64,000 nucleotides of DNA from Pseudorhodobacter turbinis (GTDB taxonomy: Bacteria > Pseudomonadota > Alphaproteobacteria > Rhodobacterales > Rhodobacteraceae): positions 868,001-932,000 of the forward strand of contig NZ_CP039964.1 in assembly GCF_005234135.1 (NCBI RefSeq), read 5' to 3'. The position numbers and the translations under genes were made by a program. Position 1 is the stretch's first letter. The number at the start of each line of letters is the position of its first letter. Positions 38,136-46,949 of the stretch are shown piece by piece. Under the pieces are notes generated by a model. It did not search any database. It saw only the letters and a list, made by a program, of their open reading frames with translations, and was not told the DNA's origin.

Positions 38136-40825
38136 TATTTCTTGGCAACCTCCAGCCGCAAGGGCACCGTTACGCGAAACGCACCGCCCCATTGCCCCGG
38201 CAAATAGCTGATGGTGCCGCCCAGATTGGCCATCACCTCACGGCAAATCGCAAGACCAAGCCCCGCCCCGCCCGCCTTGGTCTGATCGGTCAGCCGTGCG
38301 AACTTCTCGAATATAAGCGCTTGTTTATCCTTGGGAATACCCGAACCGTTATCGATGAAGTCCACCGTCACCCTGCCGCCCTTTTGCCGCACGGAAATGC
38401 GCAATTCCGGGTTGGTCGCATCGCAATATTTGCGCGCATTGGAGATGAGGTTGATGAACACCTGTGTCAGCCGGTCACTGTCGGTGCGCAGAAAAATCTC
38501 TTCGGTCGGCAGGTCGCGATGGATGATAAATTCCCGCTCGGGTCGGGTATGACAGGCCGCCGCCATCGCACGGTCAATCATCCCGCGCAGACTGCTCAGG
38601 TCCAGATTAAGCTGCACGGTGCCGCTTTCCAGCACGCTTAGATCCAGCAAATCATCCAAAAGCCGCGTCAGCCGTTTGGTTTCATCATGGATCACATGGC
38701 CGTATTTCGTGACCAATACGCCCGGTAAATCACCCTCGGTCAGAATTTCTGAAAACGCACGGATAGAGGTCATGGGCGTACGCAGCTCATGGCTGATCTG
38801 GCTTAGGAAGGCGTCTTTTTGCACCGAAAGCGTGGTCAGCTTGTCATTGGCATCACGCAGCTGGCGCGCGGTGCGGGTCATCTCTTCGCGCTGTTCTTCC
38901 AGCTTCGACGAGTATTCCTTGATCTGGGCGGCCTCATTGGCCACGGCCATCAGATCCTCGACCGAGACAATCGCCCGTCCCGCAATCTGCGAGATCATCG
39001 CATGGGCCGTCGCCGCCCCGACCGATCCCGCAAGCCTGCGTTCCAACAGGTCGATGAACCCTGACGTCGGATCGGGCAGATAGCCTGCACGCCCTTGGGC
39101 GCGGGCCTCGGCCTCAAAGAAACCAAGCGCCTCTTCATCGCCCAGAATACGCTGCGCCATGACCAGCAAATCCTCGGCCCCCGCCCCACCATGAGAGGCC
39201 CAGCCGTGCGCGTTGCCGCTGTCCACCTCGAACACATTGACAAAGGCCGCGCCCTGAAACCGTTCGACAGGGCCGGGGAACGTCAGCAAAGACCCCACAC
39301 AAAAGGTGAATGTATTCAGCGCGATGGACCAAAACAGCGCATGGATCAGCGGGTCCATACCCGCCACACCAAACAGCGCTTGTGGACGCAACCAGCCAAG
39401 GCCTAGCGGCCCCTGCACCAGTATTTGTTCCGACAAAACCCCATCCGCCCCGAAAGAGGGCAAGAACAACGTATAGGCCCAAACCGCAAACCCAAGGCAC
39501 AGCCCCCAGATGGCACCCGTCCGCGTGGCCCCGCGCCAAAAGATGCCGCCCAGCATGGCAGGCAATATCTGCGCCACCCCCACGAATGAGATCAACCCGA
39601 TAGAGGCAAGCGCCTCGGCCCCGCCCGAGCTTTGATAATAAGCAAAGCCCAAGCCCAGAATCGCCAAAATCGACAGCCGCCGTGACAAGAGCATCAACCG
39701 CCGCACATCCCCCGCCACCGGCTTGGCCGGCCGCAGAGACAGCCAAAGCGGCATCGCGATATGGTTCGAAACCATCGTTGCCAGCGCGATTGAGGCCACA
39801 ATCACCATTGAAGTGGCACTTGAAAACCCGCCCAAGAACGCCAGCATCGCAAGCCCGCCCTGCCCTTGACTTAGCGGCAGCGTCAGCACAAAAAGATCAG
39901 GGTTGGAGCCTTCTGGCATCAACTCCAGCCCCATAACGGCGATCGGGATGACAAAGAGGCTCATCAACAACACGTAAAGCGGAAAGGCCCAGCTTGCGGT
40001 CGCCAGATGCCGCTCATCGCTGTTTTCCACCACCAGCACCTGAAACATCCGCGGCAAGCAGATCACCGCCGCCGCCGAGAGGAAAATCAACCCCGTCCAG
40101 CGCGAGGGCTTCATATGCCATTCGGCCATCTGGCTGGCATCGATCCGCGCCAGAATATCAGCAGGCCCGTCAGCCAGCCCCCAGATCACGAAGACCCCTA
40201 CCGCGATCAGCGCCAGCAGCTTGACCACCGCCTCTACGGCGATGGCGGTGACGATGCCGGTGTGCTGCTCATTGGCGTCAAGGTTGCGGGTGCCGAACAG
40301 GATGGTAAAAATCGCAAGGCCGATTGTCACCCAAAGCGAGGTGACATCGCCGTCCGGCTTGGCCCAACCATCCGCCGTGGCGCTGGCAAACACCCCGAAC
40401 GACAGCGTAACCGACTGAAGTTGCAACGCAATATAGGGCGTGGAGGCCGTGACGCAAATAAGGGTGACGATCACGCCCAAAAGGTTGGACTTCCCGAACC
40501 GGCTGGAGATCAAGTCAGCAATAGAGGTCACCCGATACTGCCGCCCGATCCGCACCAGCTTGCGCAGCACCCACCACCAGCCGACAAAGACAATCGTCGG
40601 CCCCAGATAGATGGTCATATATTCCAGCCCCGACCGGGCGGCATAACCAACGGCGCCGTAAAACGTCCATGCCGTACAATAGACCGACAGAGACAACGTA
40701 TAAACCAATGGCGAACGCAGCCATTTCACCGCCCCGCGGGCGGCCCGACGTTCGGCCAGAAAGGCCACACAAAACAGCATGATGACATAGGCGAGCGAGG
40801 CAAAAACCAGCAGGTTGAATGGCAT
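38135..40825 (-). CDS. Sodium/solute symporter-histidine kinase fusion (CbrA-like)
   Basis: An 896-residue sensor: an N-terminal SSSF symporter-like domain with about 12-13 membrane helices (residues 1-500), a linker with coiled coil (about 610-655), then a dimerisation domain with phospho-His in FLSQISHELRTPMTS (about residue 679) and an HATPase domain (NLISNARKYCD, DNGSGIPKDK, GAGLGLAICREV). It resembles CbrA-type kinases that couple nutrient transport to gene control. No receiver domain and no adjacent regulator gene are present. The start at 40825 (MPFNLLVFAS) follows the small upstream gene by one base. Confidence 0.88.
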   Translation of the reverse strand: MPFNLLVFASLAYVIMLFCVAFLAERRAARGAVKWLRSPLVYTLSLSVYCTAWTFYGAVGYAARSGLEYMTIYLGPTIVFVGWWWVLRKLVRIGRQYRVTSIADLISSRFGKSNLLGVIVTLICVTASTPYIALQLQSVTLSFGVFASATADGWAKPDGDVTSLWVTIGLAIFTILFGTRNLDANEQHTGIVTAIAVEAVVKLLALIAVGVFVIWGLADGPADILARIDASQMAEWHMKPSRWTGLIFLSAAAVICLPRMFQVLVVENSDERHLATASWAFPLYVLLMSLFVIPIAVMGLELMPEGSNPDLFVLTLPLSQGQGGLAMLAFLGGFSSATSMVIVASIALATMVSNHIAMPLWLSLRPAKPVAGDVRRLMLLSRRLSILAILGLGFAYYQSSGGAEALASIGLISFVGVAQILPAMLGGIFWRGATRTGAIWGLCLGFAVWAYTLFLPSFGADGVLSEQILVQGPLGLGWLRPQALFGVAGMDPLIHALFWSIALNTFTFCVGSLLTFPGPVERFQGAAFVNVFEVDSGNAHGWASHGGAGAEDLLVMAQRILGDEEALGFFEAEARAQGRAGYLPDPTSGFIDLLERRLAGSVGAATAHAMISQIAGRAIVSVEDLMAVANEAAQIKEYSSKLEEQREEMTRTARQLRDANDKLTTLSVQKDAFLSQISHELRTPMTSIRAFSEILTEGDLPGVLVTKYGHVIHDETKRLTRLLDDLLDLSVLESGTVQLNLDLSSLRGMIDRAMAAACHTRPEREFIIHRDLPTEEIFLRTDSDRLTQVFINLISNARKYCDATNPELRISVRQKGGRVTVDFIDNGSGIPKDKQALIFEKFARLTDQTKAGGAGLGLAICREVMANLGGTISYLPGQWGGAFRVTVPLRLEVAKK

Positions 40826-40826
40826 G

Positions 40827-41084
40827 TTACCCTTTGTCCTCATCAGGGGGGGTATCGCCAAGCGTCAAGCGTCGCGCCAGAACGGCGGCGGCGATGATCA
40901 GGCACAACCAGACCACGAACAGATAAATCGCATCCAGCCCGGAGCTGCGCAGATCGCTGCCCGCCTGCCCCCAAAGCATCGGCAAAATGATCAGAAACAC
41001 CGCCAGAATCGGCAACAGCCGTGCCGCATCCCGCAACCGACGTTGGCGGTAGCTTTGCGGCGCAACATAAAGTGGTTTGTTCAT
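40827..41084 (-). CDS. Small membrane protein coupled to the symporter-kinase
   Basis: An 85-residue protein with two hydrophobic segments (LLPILAVFLIILPMLW and AIYLFVVWLCLIIAAAVLA). I start at 41084 (MNKPLYVAPQSY), preceded by a strong GGGGGAGG; an ATG at 41096 is the alternative. Its TAA stop and the kinase ATG are one base apart. Short two-helix proteins commonly accompany solute symporters as accessory subunits, so I infer a partner of the kinase's symporter domain. Confidence 0.72.
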   Translation of the reverse strand: MNKPLYVAPQSYRQRRLRDAARLLPILAVFLIILPMLWGQAGSDLRSSGLDAIYLFVVWLCLIIAAAVLARRLTLGDTPPDEDKG

Positions 41085-41144
41085 CGCCTCCCCCATCCCC
41101 TTTTCCCGACTATCGCGGGTTCGGCGCGGCCTGTCAAAATGCGT

Positions 41145-42434
41145 CTAAGCGATCTCGGCAATAATCGACGGTTCGCGCCGCGCAACACAGCCCGCACGCG
41201 GACAAATCCGGCAAGAGCTGCCAACCGCTAGCGCCGCTCCCGTTCGCTCCACCATAGAGGGCGCGATCAACATGGCCGCATCGCGCACCTGCGGCCCCGA
41301 AAACCCCTGCGGATAGCTAAGCGCGCAATAGGCCCGCAATTCAAAGCGTTGAGGGTTCAGACCCGGCATCTCGGCCACGGCGGCGACAGGGTGGGCGGGG
41401 CAAGATAACGCTGCATAAAGCGGCCACAGCGGGCAGGCCGCCCCTTGGCGCGGCAGGGTGAACCCGTCCACCGGTTTGCGCATGATAAGCGCGCCGGACC
41501 CGTCGCAAAGAACCAAGCCTTCGGTCGCATCGGGCCGGAACGCCAAACGCCGAAACACCCGCAGCACATCGCAGCCAAAGCGTTGCGCAAGCAGCAAAGG
41601 GTCGTTCCCGTCAGCCAAGGCTGCCTCAAATTGCGCCAGCGGCAAATGGCGCGCATCCTCGGCCGCCTGCGCCACCCATGCGCGGGCCAAAGACCGCGCC
41701 GCCCCTGATGCGAGATCCGCAATCCGCGCCTTCAACGCGTCAGGCCCCGCACCGCCCGTTTCCAGTTCCGAAAAATGCCACCCATGTTCGGCCAGCCATG
41801 TTTCCAGCTCTTCTTGCGGGGCGGCCACGCCGGTATCGGCCTCTTGCTCGGACCCATCCAGATAGGCGACCAGTGCCTCCGCCCCTGCGGCAAGGCGTTC
41901 GCTATCGGCATGAAGGTTGGCGTGAAATCGCGCGCGCCAGCCGGGGTCGATATCTTCGGTTTCCGCCAAAATCGCAGCCGTTGACCGGACAGAGCTTACC
42001 GCCGAGAGCATCTCATGCAGGGCTTGGGACAGGTGCGGGTCATGGCCGATCCTGTCGTTCAACGCCGCCACCATGCGTTCCAGATGCCCGATACGACGGT
42101 ACTGCCCCGCCAGCAGATCCGCCCAGCCCGGAAAGCGGCCCAGAAATTCATCGAGCCGCTCCACCTCGGGCTTTGGGCCTTGTGCCGCCGTCGCCGCCGC
42201 GCGCAACTCCGGCGACAGCCCACCCTCGGCGCCTTCGGCCAGATGCGCCGCATCCACCCCCAAGATCTTGGCCAGCTTGGCCAGAACCGCCTCGGAAATA
42301 CGCCGCCGGTTATGTTCGATCAGATTGAGGTAAGAGGCCGATATCCCCACAGCCCGCGCCAGATCGGCCTGCCCGATCCCCGCCGCCAAGCGACGTTCCC
42401 GCACGCGACTGCCTGTCAAACCTGTCAATGGCAT
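41145..42434 (-). CDS. XRE-family regulator with DUF2083 domain (RamB/ScfR/PrpC-type)
   Basis: A 429-residue protein: helix-turn-helix at residues about 8-62 (IGQADLARAVGISASYLNLI), a central IrrE/DUF955-like and DUF2083 region, and a Cys-rich end GSSCRICPRAGCVARREP (about residues 405-422). In relatives such as RamB and ScfR this class senses short-chain acyl-CoA status and controls acetate, propionate or glyoxylate metabolism. Two TTTGCA elements just upstream suggest autoregulation. Confidence 0.85.
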   Translation of the reverse strand: MPLTGLTGSRVRERRLAAGIGQADLARAVGISASYLNLIEHNRRRISEAVLAKLAKILGVDAAHLAEGAEGGLSPELRAAATAAQGPKPEVERLDEFLGRFPGWADLLAGQYRRIGHLERMVAALNDRIGHDPHLSQALHEMLSAVSSVRSTAAILAETEDIDPGWRARFHANLHADSERLAAGAEALVAYLDGSEQEADTGVAAPQEELETWLAEHGWHFSELETGGAGPDALKARIADLASGAARSLARAWVAQAAEDARHLPLAQFEAALADGNDPLLLAQRFGCDVLRVFRRLAFRPDATEGLVLCDGSGALIMRKPVDGFTLPRQGAACPLWPLYAALSCPAHPVAAVAEMPGLNPQRFELRAYCALSYPQGFSGPQVRDAAMLIAPSMVERTGAALAVGSSCRICPRAGCVARREPSIIAEIA

Positions 42435-42470
42435 CGGCTAACCCCCTCTATTCTGCCTGAATTTACACCA

Positions 42471-42493
42471 TTTGCAAAATTTTACAATTTGCA
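42471..42493. promoter_or_regulatory. Candidate RamB/ScfR-type operator (autoregulation)
   Basis: TTTGCAAA at 42471-42478 is a perfect palindrome, and a second TTTGCA follows at 42488-42493, about 40-60 bases upstream of the regulator start. RamB-family proteins are known to bind TTTGCAAA-type sites, so binding by the neighbouring protein is a reasonable inference. Confidence 0.55.
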
Positions 42494-42499
42494 TTGACA

Positions 42500-43136
42500 G
42501 TCTTATGTCCCCACGCAGCAAGTTCCTCGCCAGCCACGGATGCAAACTACGTCTTGGCTCCTCTGGGCTCAGTCGCAATCATAAGGGTGGGGGACGGCCT
42601 CATCACCAAATATCTATTGCGCCGGGGCACGGCCTTAGCCTGCCCAAACACTCAACTGCGCGCGCGAATGCCAAGTGACCAAGGCCAACAAGGTCTCGCC
42701 GTACAAAAGGAAAAAGATCGAAATGCTGTTCGCCCACCTCAGGCATATACGGAACCTCATTCGGCTCAGGTTTCGAGAGCCGAATGGAGCCAAGGACCAA
42801 ACGGCCGCCGTGCAGCACAAAGTTCAGAAATTTTCGAAACACTTGACCCATTGACTGCACTTGGGCAGGTGCGGGCTTTGCTTAGCAAAGGGTCCAGCAT
42901 GTCCAGCGGCGCAAGATCGCGCAATTCGATCTGGCGCCGCCTTTCCGATTGATCCGCATCGAAGAGGAAAACGGCTTCGTCAAACCAGATGGCCCCATCA
43001 TTGCCCATGACACGGGAAAGGCACCAGATTGTTTTCCGGCAGTTCTTTTCGCATCAGACGCTTTTTTGGCTTCTGCGCCCCTTTCTTTCGGATCGAAATC
43101 CCTTATGCTGTACCCAACCTTCAGAAAGGACACCGC
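42500..43136. other. 637-base region with no assigned gene
   Basis: Several overlapping open frames occur on both strands but none has a recognisable family. The leftward frame at 42603-42860 (VLHGGRLVLGSIRLSKPEPN) looks somewhat protein-like and could be a fragment of a lost gene. The last 60 bases carry the promoter and ribosome site (AGAAAGGA) of sspB. Confidence 0.45.
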
Positions 43137-43589
43137 ATGGCCCGCACGATCGAATACGGCAACCTTATGCACAACGCCATGCGCGGACTTATCCAGACCG
43201 TTTTGACGGATGTTTCCAAGAACGGCTTGCCCGGGGATCATCATTTCTTCATCACCTTTGACACCACGCACCCAGAGGTTGAAATCGCCGATTGGTTGCA
43301 TGCCCGCTACCCAGAGGAGATGACAATCGTCATCCAGAACTGGTTTGACAACTTCGAGGTCACCGACAAAGGGTTTTCCATCACCCTCAACTTCGGCAAC
43401 AACCCCGAGCCGATGATCATCCCCTTTGATGCCCTGCGCACCTTCGTTGACCCGTCAGTGGAATTCGGCCTGCGGTTTGAAACCTCCGATGACACCGATG
43501 AGGATGACATCGAGCTGGCCGAGGTCGAGGAAGAAGAGAATACGCCGCATAATGCCGAAGTTGTCTCGCTCGACAAATTCCGCAAGTAG
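43137..43589 (+). CDS. sspB: ClpXP adaptor SspB, alphaproteobacterial type
   Basis: A 150-residue protein that delivers ssrA-tagged and other substrates to ClpXP. It starts IEYGNLMHNAMRGLIQTVLT, keeps the substrate-groove strand HHFFITFDTTHP and the NWFDNFEVTDKGFSI region, and ends in an acidic linker plus a short ClpX-binding tail (VVSLDKFRK). AGAAAGGA lies upstream of the ATG. Confidence 0.92.
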   Translation: MARTIEYGNLMHNAMRGLIQTVLTDVSKNGLPGDHHFFITFDTTHPEVEIADWLHARYPEEMTIVIQNWFDNFEVTDKGFSITLNFGNNPEPMIIPFDALRTFVDPSVEFGLRFETSDDTDEDDIELAEVEEEENTPHNAEVVSLDKFRK

Positions 43590-43610
43590 CCCCAGAAAGT
43601 TCCACCCCTT

Positions 43611-44171
43611 ATGCTGGCCGACCTTGCGTTCTTTCTGAAACAGGCGGTTTTACAGCCAAAACAAACTTCGTCTCTGGTGCCATCCTCAAAGGCCTTGGCG
43701 GCGGCTATGGCATCGCATGTGGGCGCGGATACGGGGCCTGTGGTGGAATTTGGCCCCGGCACGGGCATCATCACCAAGGCCATCCTTGCGCATGGCGTGG
43801 CCCCTGAAAACCTGACCCTATTTGAGATGAACCCCAGTTTTGCCGCGAACCTGCATGACCGTTTTGCGGGCGTCAAAATCCATGTTTCCGGCGCACAAGA
43901 GGCGCCCGACCTGATGCCCGCAACCGTGGGGGCTGTCGTTTCAGGATTGCCGCTTTTGTCGATGCCAAGCTGGCTGCGCCGCGACATCGTTGCCGCCGCC
44001 TTTAAAATCATGCGCCCCGAAGGCGTTTTCATTCAGTTCACCTATGGTCAGAAAATGCCCCTCTCGGCCGAAGGGTTGGACGCCTTGGGCTTGCAGGCCA
44101 CAAAGGCGCAAAAGGTCTGGCGCAACTTGCCGCCGGCGCAGGTTTATTTGCTGCGCCGCGCCGATGTCTAA
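43611..44171 (+). CDS. Class I SAM methyltransferase, PmtA-like (Sinorhizobium type)
   Basis: A 186-residue protein with the SAM motif VVEFGPGTGIITKAI (about residues 44-58), acidic motif II TLFEMNP and the late VWRNLPPAQVYLLRR. The order and the N-terminal FLKQAVLQPKQTSSLVPSS match the rRNA-methylase-like phosphatidylethanolamine N-methyltransferases of alphaproteobacteria. It would make phosphatidylcholine precursors at the inner membrane. An uncharacterised small-molecule methyltransferase is the alternative. Confidence 0.72.
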   Translation: MLADLAFFLKQAVLQPKQTSSLVPSSKALAAAMASHVGADTGPVVEFGPGTGIITKAILAHGVAPENLTLFEMNPSFAANLHDRFAGVKIHVSGAQEAPDLMPATVGAVVSGLPLLSMPSWLRRDIVAAAFKIMRPEGVFIQFTYGQKMPLSAEGLDALGLQATKAQKVWRNLPPAQVYLLRRADV

Positions 44172-44243
44172 GGCTTTGCCGCGCTGTGGCGATTGATTTC
44201 CGCGCCCTAGCGGCCTAATAAGACGCAAATTTTGCAGGAGAGC

Positions 44244-45641
44244 ATGATGTCCGCAACGCGTACCGAAACCGACAGCTTTGGCCCCCTTGAAGTCCCCGCG
44301 GACAAGTATTGGGGCGCACAGACCCAACGCTCTATCCAGAACTTCCCTATCGGCTGGGAACGTCAGCCCGTCGCCATCATTCGCGCGCTTGGCGTGATCA
44401 AAAAGGCCTGCGCTTTGGTGAACAAAGCCCAAGGCGATATGCCCGCCGATCTGGCCGATACCATTGCGGCGGCCGCCCAAGAGGTGATCGACGGCAAGTT
44501 TGATGACAACTTCCCGCTGGTTGTCTGGCAAACAGGGTCCGGCACGCAAAGCAACATGAACGCGAATGAGGTGATCTCTAACCGCGCGATTGAGATGCTG
44601 GGCGGGGAGAAGGGCTCCAAAAAGCCTGTCCACCCGAATGACCATTGCAATATGGGCCAATCGTCCAATGACACCTTCCCCACCGCGATGCATGTCGCCA
44701 CGGGGATGATGGCGCGTGATGTGCTGCTGCCGGGGCTGGAAAAGCTGCATGCCGCCTTGGCCGCCAAATCCGAAGAATTCAAGGATATCATCAAGATCGG
44801 TCGCACCCACACCCAAGACGCGACGCCACTGACGCTGGGTCAGGAATTCTCCGGCTATGCCCATCAGGTTGCCAAGGGGATCGAGCGGGTCAAATCCTGC
44901 CTGCCCGATATCTATGAGCTGGCACAGGGCGGCACCGCCGTTGGCACCGGCTTGAACACCCGCGTTGGTTGGGATGCCCGTGTAGCCGCTGAAATGGCAA
45001 ATATCACCGGCCTGCCTTTCGTCACCGCCCCGAACAAGTTCGAGGCACTGGCAGCCCATGACGCCATGGTGATGATGTCGGGCGCGCTGAAAACCGTGGC
45101 GGGAAGCCTGTTCAAAATCGCCAATGACCTGCGTTTTCTTGGTTCCGGCCCGCGCTCGGGTCTTGGCGAATTGATCCTGCCGGAAAATGAGCCGGGATCC
45201 TCGATCATGCCGGGCAAGGTGAACCCGACCCAGGCCGAGGCGCTGACCATGGTTTGCGCCCATGTCATGGGCAATGATGCGGCCATCGGCTTTGCCGGTT
45301 CCCAAGGGCATTTTGAGCTGAACGTCTATAACCCGATGATGTCTTATAACCTGTTGCAGAGCATGCAACTTTTGGGTGATGCGGCGGGTTCGTTCACCGA
45401 TAATATGGTTGTGGGAACACAGGCCAACACCGCCCGCATCGACAAGCTGATGAAGGAATCGCTGATGCTGGTCACGGCGCTGGCCCCGACCATCGGCTAT
45501 GACAATGCGACCAAGGTTGCCAAAACCGCGCATAAAAACGGCACGACCCTGCGCGAAGAGGCAATCGCCCTTGGCCTCGTCGATGGCGAAACCTTTGACC
45601 GTGTGGTGCGTCCCGAAGATATGATCGGCCCAAAGGGCTAA
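44244..45641 (+). CDS. fumC: Class II fumarate hydratase
   Basis: A 465-residue TCA-cycle enzyme (fumarate to malate). Visible signatures are [18 protein letters not shown], the catalytic His region [20 protein letters not shown] and the fumarate-lyase signature [13 protein letters not shown]. The start is ATG at 44244 or 44247; AGGAG stands just upstream. Iron-independent, hence useful under oxidative stress. Two short genes follow closely. Confidence 0.95.
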   Translation: MMSATRTETDSFGPLEVPADKYWGAQTQRSIQNFPIGWERQPVAIIRALGVIKKACALVNKAQGDMPADLADTIAAAAQEVIDGKFDDNFPLVVWQTGSGTQSNMNANEVISNRAIEMLGGEKGSKKPVHPNDHCNMGQSSNDTFPTAMHVATGMMARDVLLPGLEKLHAALAAKSEEFKDIIKIGRTHTQDATPLTLGQEFSGYAHQVAKGIERVKSCLPDIYELAQGGTAVGTGLNTRVGWDARVAAEMANITGLPFVTAPNKFEALAAHDAMVMMSGALKTVAGSLFKIANDLRFLGSGPRSGLGELILPENEPGSSIMPGKVNPTQAEALTMVCAHVMGNDAAIGFAGSQGHFELNVYNPMMSYNLLQSMQLLGDAAGSFTDNMVVGTQANTARIDKLMKESLMLVTALAPTIGYDNATKVAKTAHKNGTTLREEAIALGLVDGETFDRVVRPEDMIGPKG

Positions 45642-45642
45642 G

Positions 45643-45834
45643 ATGACGGCCAAGGTCCTCAGCCTCGCGCGGGCGCGCAAACAGCGAGACCGCAAAGCGC
45701 GGGCCGCGCAGGCTGATGCCAATGCCGTCAAATTCGGCCGCACAAAGGGCGAAAAGCAGGCCGATGAGGCCGCAAAGCAGAAATCGGGGCGCGCCTTGGA
45801 TGGTCATGCGCGCGACCCCGAAGACGGATCATGA
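45643..45834 (+). CDS. DUF4169 family protein
   Basis: A 63-residue, very basic protein beginning KVLSLARARKQRDRKARAAQ and holding NAVKFGRTKGEK, the DUF4169 pattern. It starts two bases after fumC and overlaps the next gene by four bases, an arrangement I recall as typical of Rhodobacterales. Function unknown; the charge suggests nucleic-acid contact. Confidence 0.8.
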   Translation: MTAKVLSLARARKQRDRKARAAQADANAVKFGRTKGEKQADEAAKQKSGRALDGHARDPEDGS

Positions 45835-46064
45835 GCCGCGCCTCGGAGCGGCCTGCCAAACGGTCGCTAACATTGCGGGGCCACCGGACATCGGTCTCGT
45901 TGGAGGCAGAGTTCTGGCAGGCCTTTCGCGACATCGCCAGTGAACGCGACCTGACCATCAATGCGCTTGCGATTGAGGTGGACGAGTCCCGCCAGACCGA
46001 TATCGGCCTTGCCTCTGCCATCCGGGTTTTTGTGCTGAACCATTACCGTCAAACCAAATCCTAA
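45831..46064 (+). CDS. Ribbon-helix-helix domain protein
   Basis: A 77-residue protein with RHH_4-like features: KRSLTLRGHRTSVSLEAEFW (ribbon and first helix) followed by INALAIEVDESRQTDIGLAS and a hydrophobic end. It may bind DNA as a dimer. Its start overlaps the DUF4169 gene (ATGA), so the two are made together. Confidence 0.8.
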   Translation: MSRASERPAKRSLTLRGHRTSVSLEAEFWQAFRDIASERDLTINALAIEVDESRQTDIGLASAIRVFVLNHYRQTKS

Positions 46065-46142
46065 TCCCGCCTCTTGCGGAAAGGGCTGAAAAAGCCGAGG
46101 CTGCCCGCTGTGGAATGCAAGCAACCCGCCAAGGAGCTGTCG

Positions 46143-46949
46143 ATGAAGATCGCATTATGGCAGACGCCCCCGCATCACGATGTGCAAGCCGCGCTCGAAC
46201 AGCTTTCCAAGGCGGCACAGCATGCCAAAGCGGCAGGGGCGCAGTTGATGGCCACGCCGGAAATGGCATTGGGCGGCTATAATATCGGCCCCGATAAATG
46301 TGCGGACTTGGCAACGCAGGCTGATGGGCTGATTGCCGCAATCAAGGATATCGCCACGCAGCACGACATTGCTCTTGTCGCAGGCCTTGCCCTGCCCGGA
46401 CCTGATCGGCCCTTCAATGCTGCGATCGCGGTGGATGGTTCCGGCAATGATCTGTGCCGCTATCACAAAACCCATCTTTACGGCGATGTGGATCGTGCGC
46501 AGTTTACGGCAGGTAACGCCTTGTCTCCCCTCTTTGATCTGCACGGTTGGCGCATCGGTTTGGCGATTTGCTATGACGTGGAGTTCCCCGAGGTGACAAG
46601 GTCCATTTCCCTGCAAGGCGCTGATCTGATCCTTGTGCCGACCGCCAATATGGCCCCCTTTACCAGTGTCGCCACACGGCTTGTCCCTGCACGGGCCGAG
46701 GAAAACGCCGTTTTTCTGGCCTATTGCAACTATGTCGGCCAAGAGGGCAGCTTTGCCTATTGCGGATTGTCTTGCGTTTGCGGCCCCGATGGCAATGACC
46801 TTGCGCGCGGCACAGCATCAGGTACGGATGTGCTGATCGCCGATCTTGACCGTGCTGCACTGGCGGACTGCCGCGCAGTGCTGACCCACCTTACCGACCG
46901 CCGCCCCGAATTATACGGCGCCCAAAAGGAACTATCACATGATGAATAA
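46143..46949 (+). CDS. davA: 5-aminovaleramidase (carbon-nitrogen hydrolase), DavA-like
   Basis: A 268-residue nitrilase-superfamily amidase with the Glu-Lys-Cys triad: E40 in MATPEMALGGYN, K109 in YHKTHLYGD and C143 in AICYDVEFPE. In Pseudomonas putida DavA hydrolyses 5-aminopentanamide to 5-aminovalerate. I start at 46143 (MKIALWQTPP) with AAGGAG upstream; the frame is open further but without motifs. It overlaps davB by 11 bases, which supports this substrate over other amides. Confidence 0.87.
   Translation: MKIALWQTPPHHDVQAALEQLSKAAQHAKAAGAQLMATPEMALGGYNIGPDKCADLATQADGLIAAIKDIATQHDIALVAGLALPGPDRPFNAAIAVDGSGNDLCRYHKTHLYGDVDRAQFTAGNALSPLFDLHGWRIGLAICYDVEFPEVTRSISLQGADLILVPTANMAPFTSVATRLVPARAEENAVFLAYCNYVGQEGSFAYCGLSCVCGPDGNDLARGTASGTDVLIADLDRAALADCRAVLTHLTDRRPELYGAQKELSHDE

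Noticed and set aside
42603..42860. Leftward frame as a real gene
   Set aside because: No family resemblance, no clear ribosome site, and competing frames on both strands; kept as an unassigned region.
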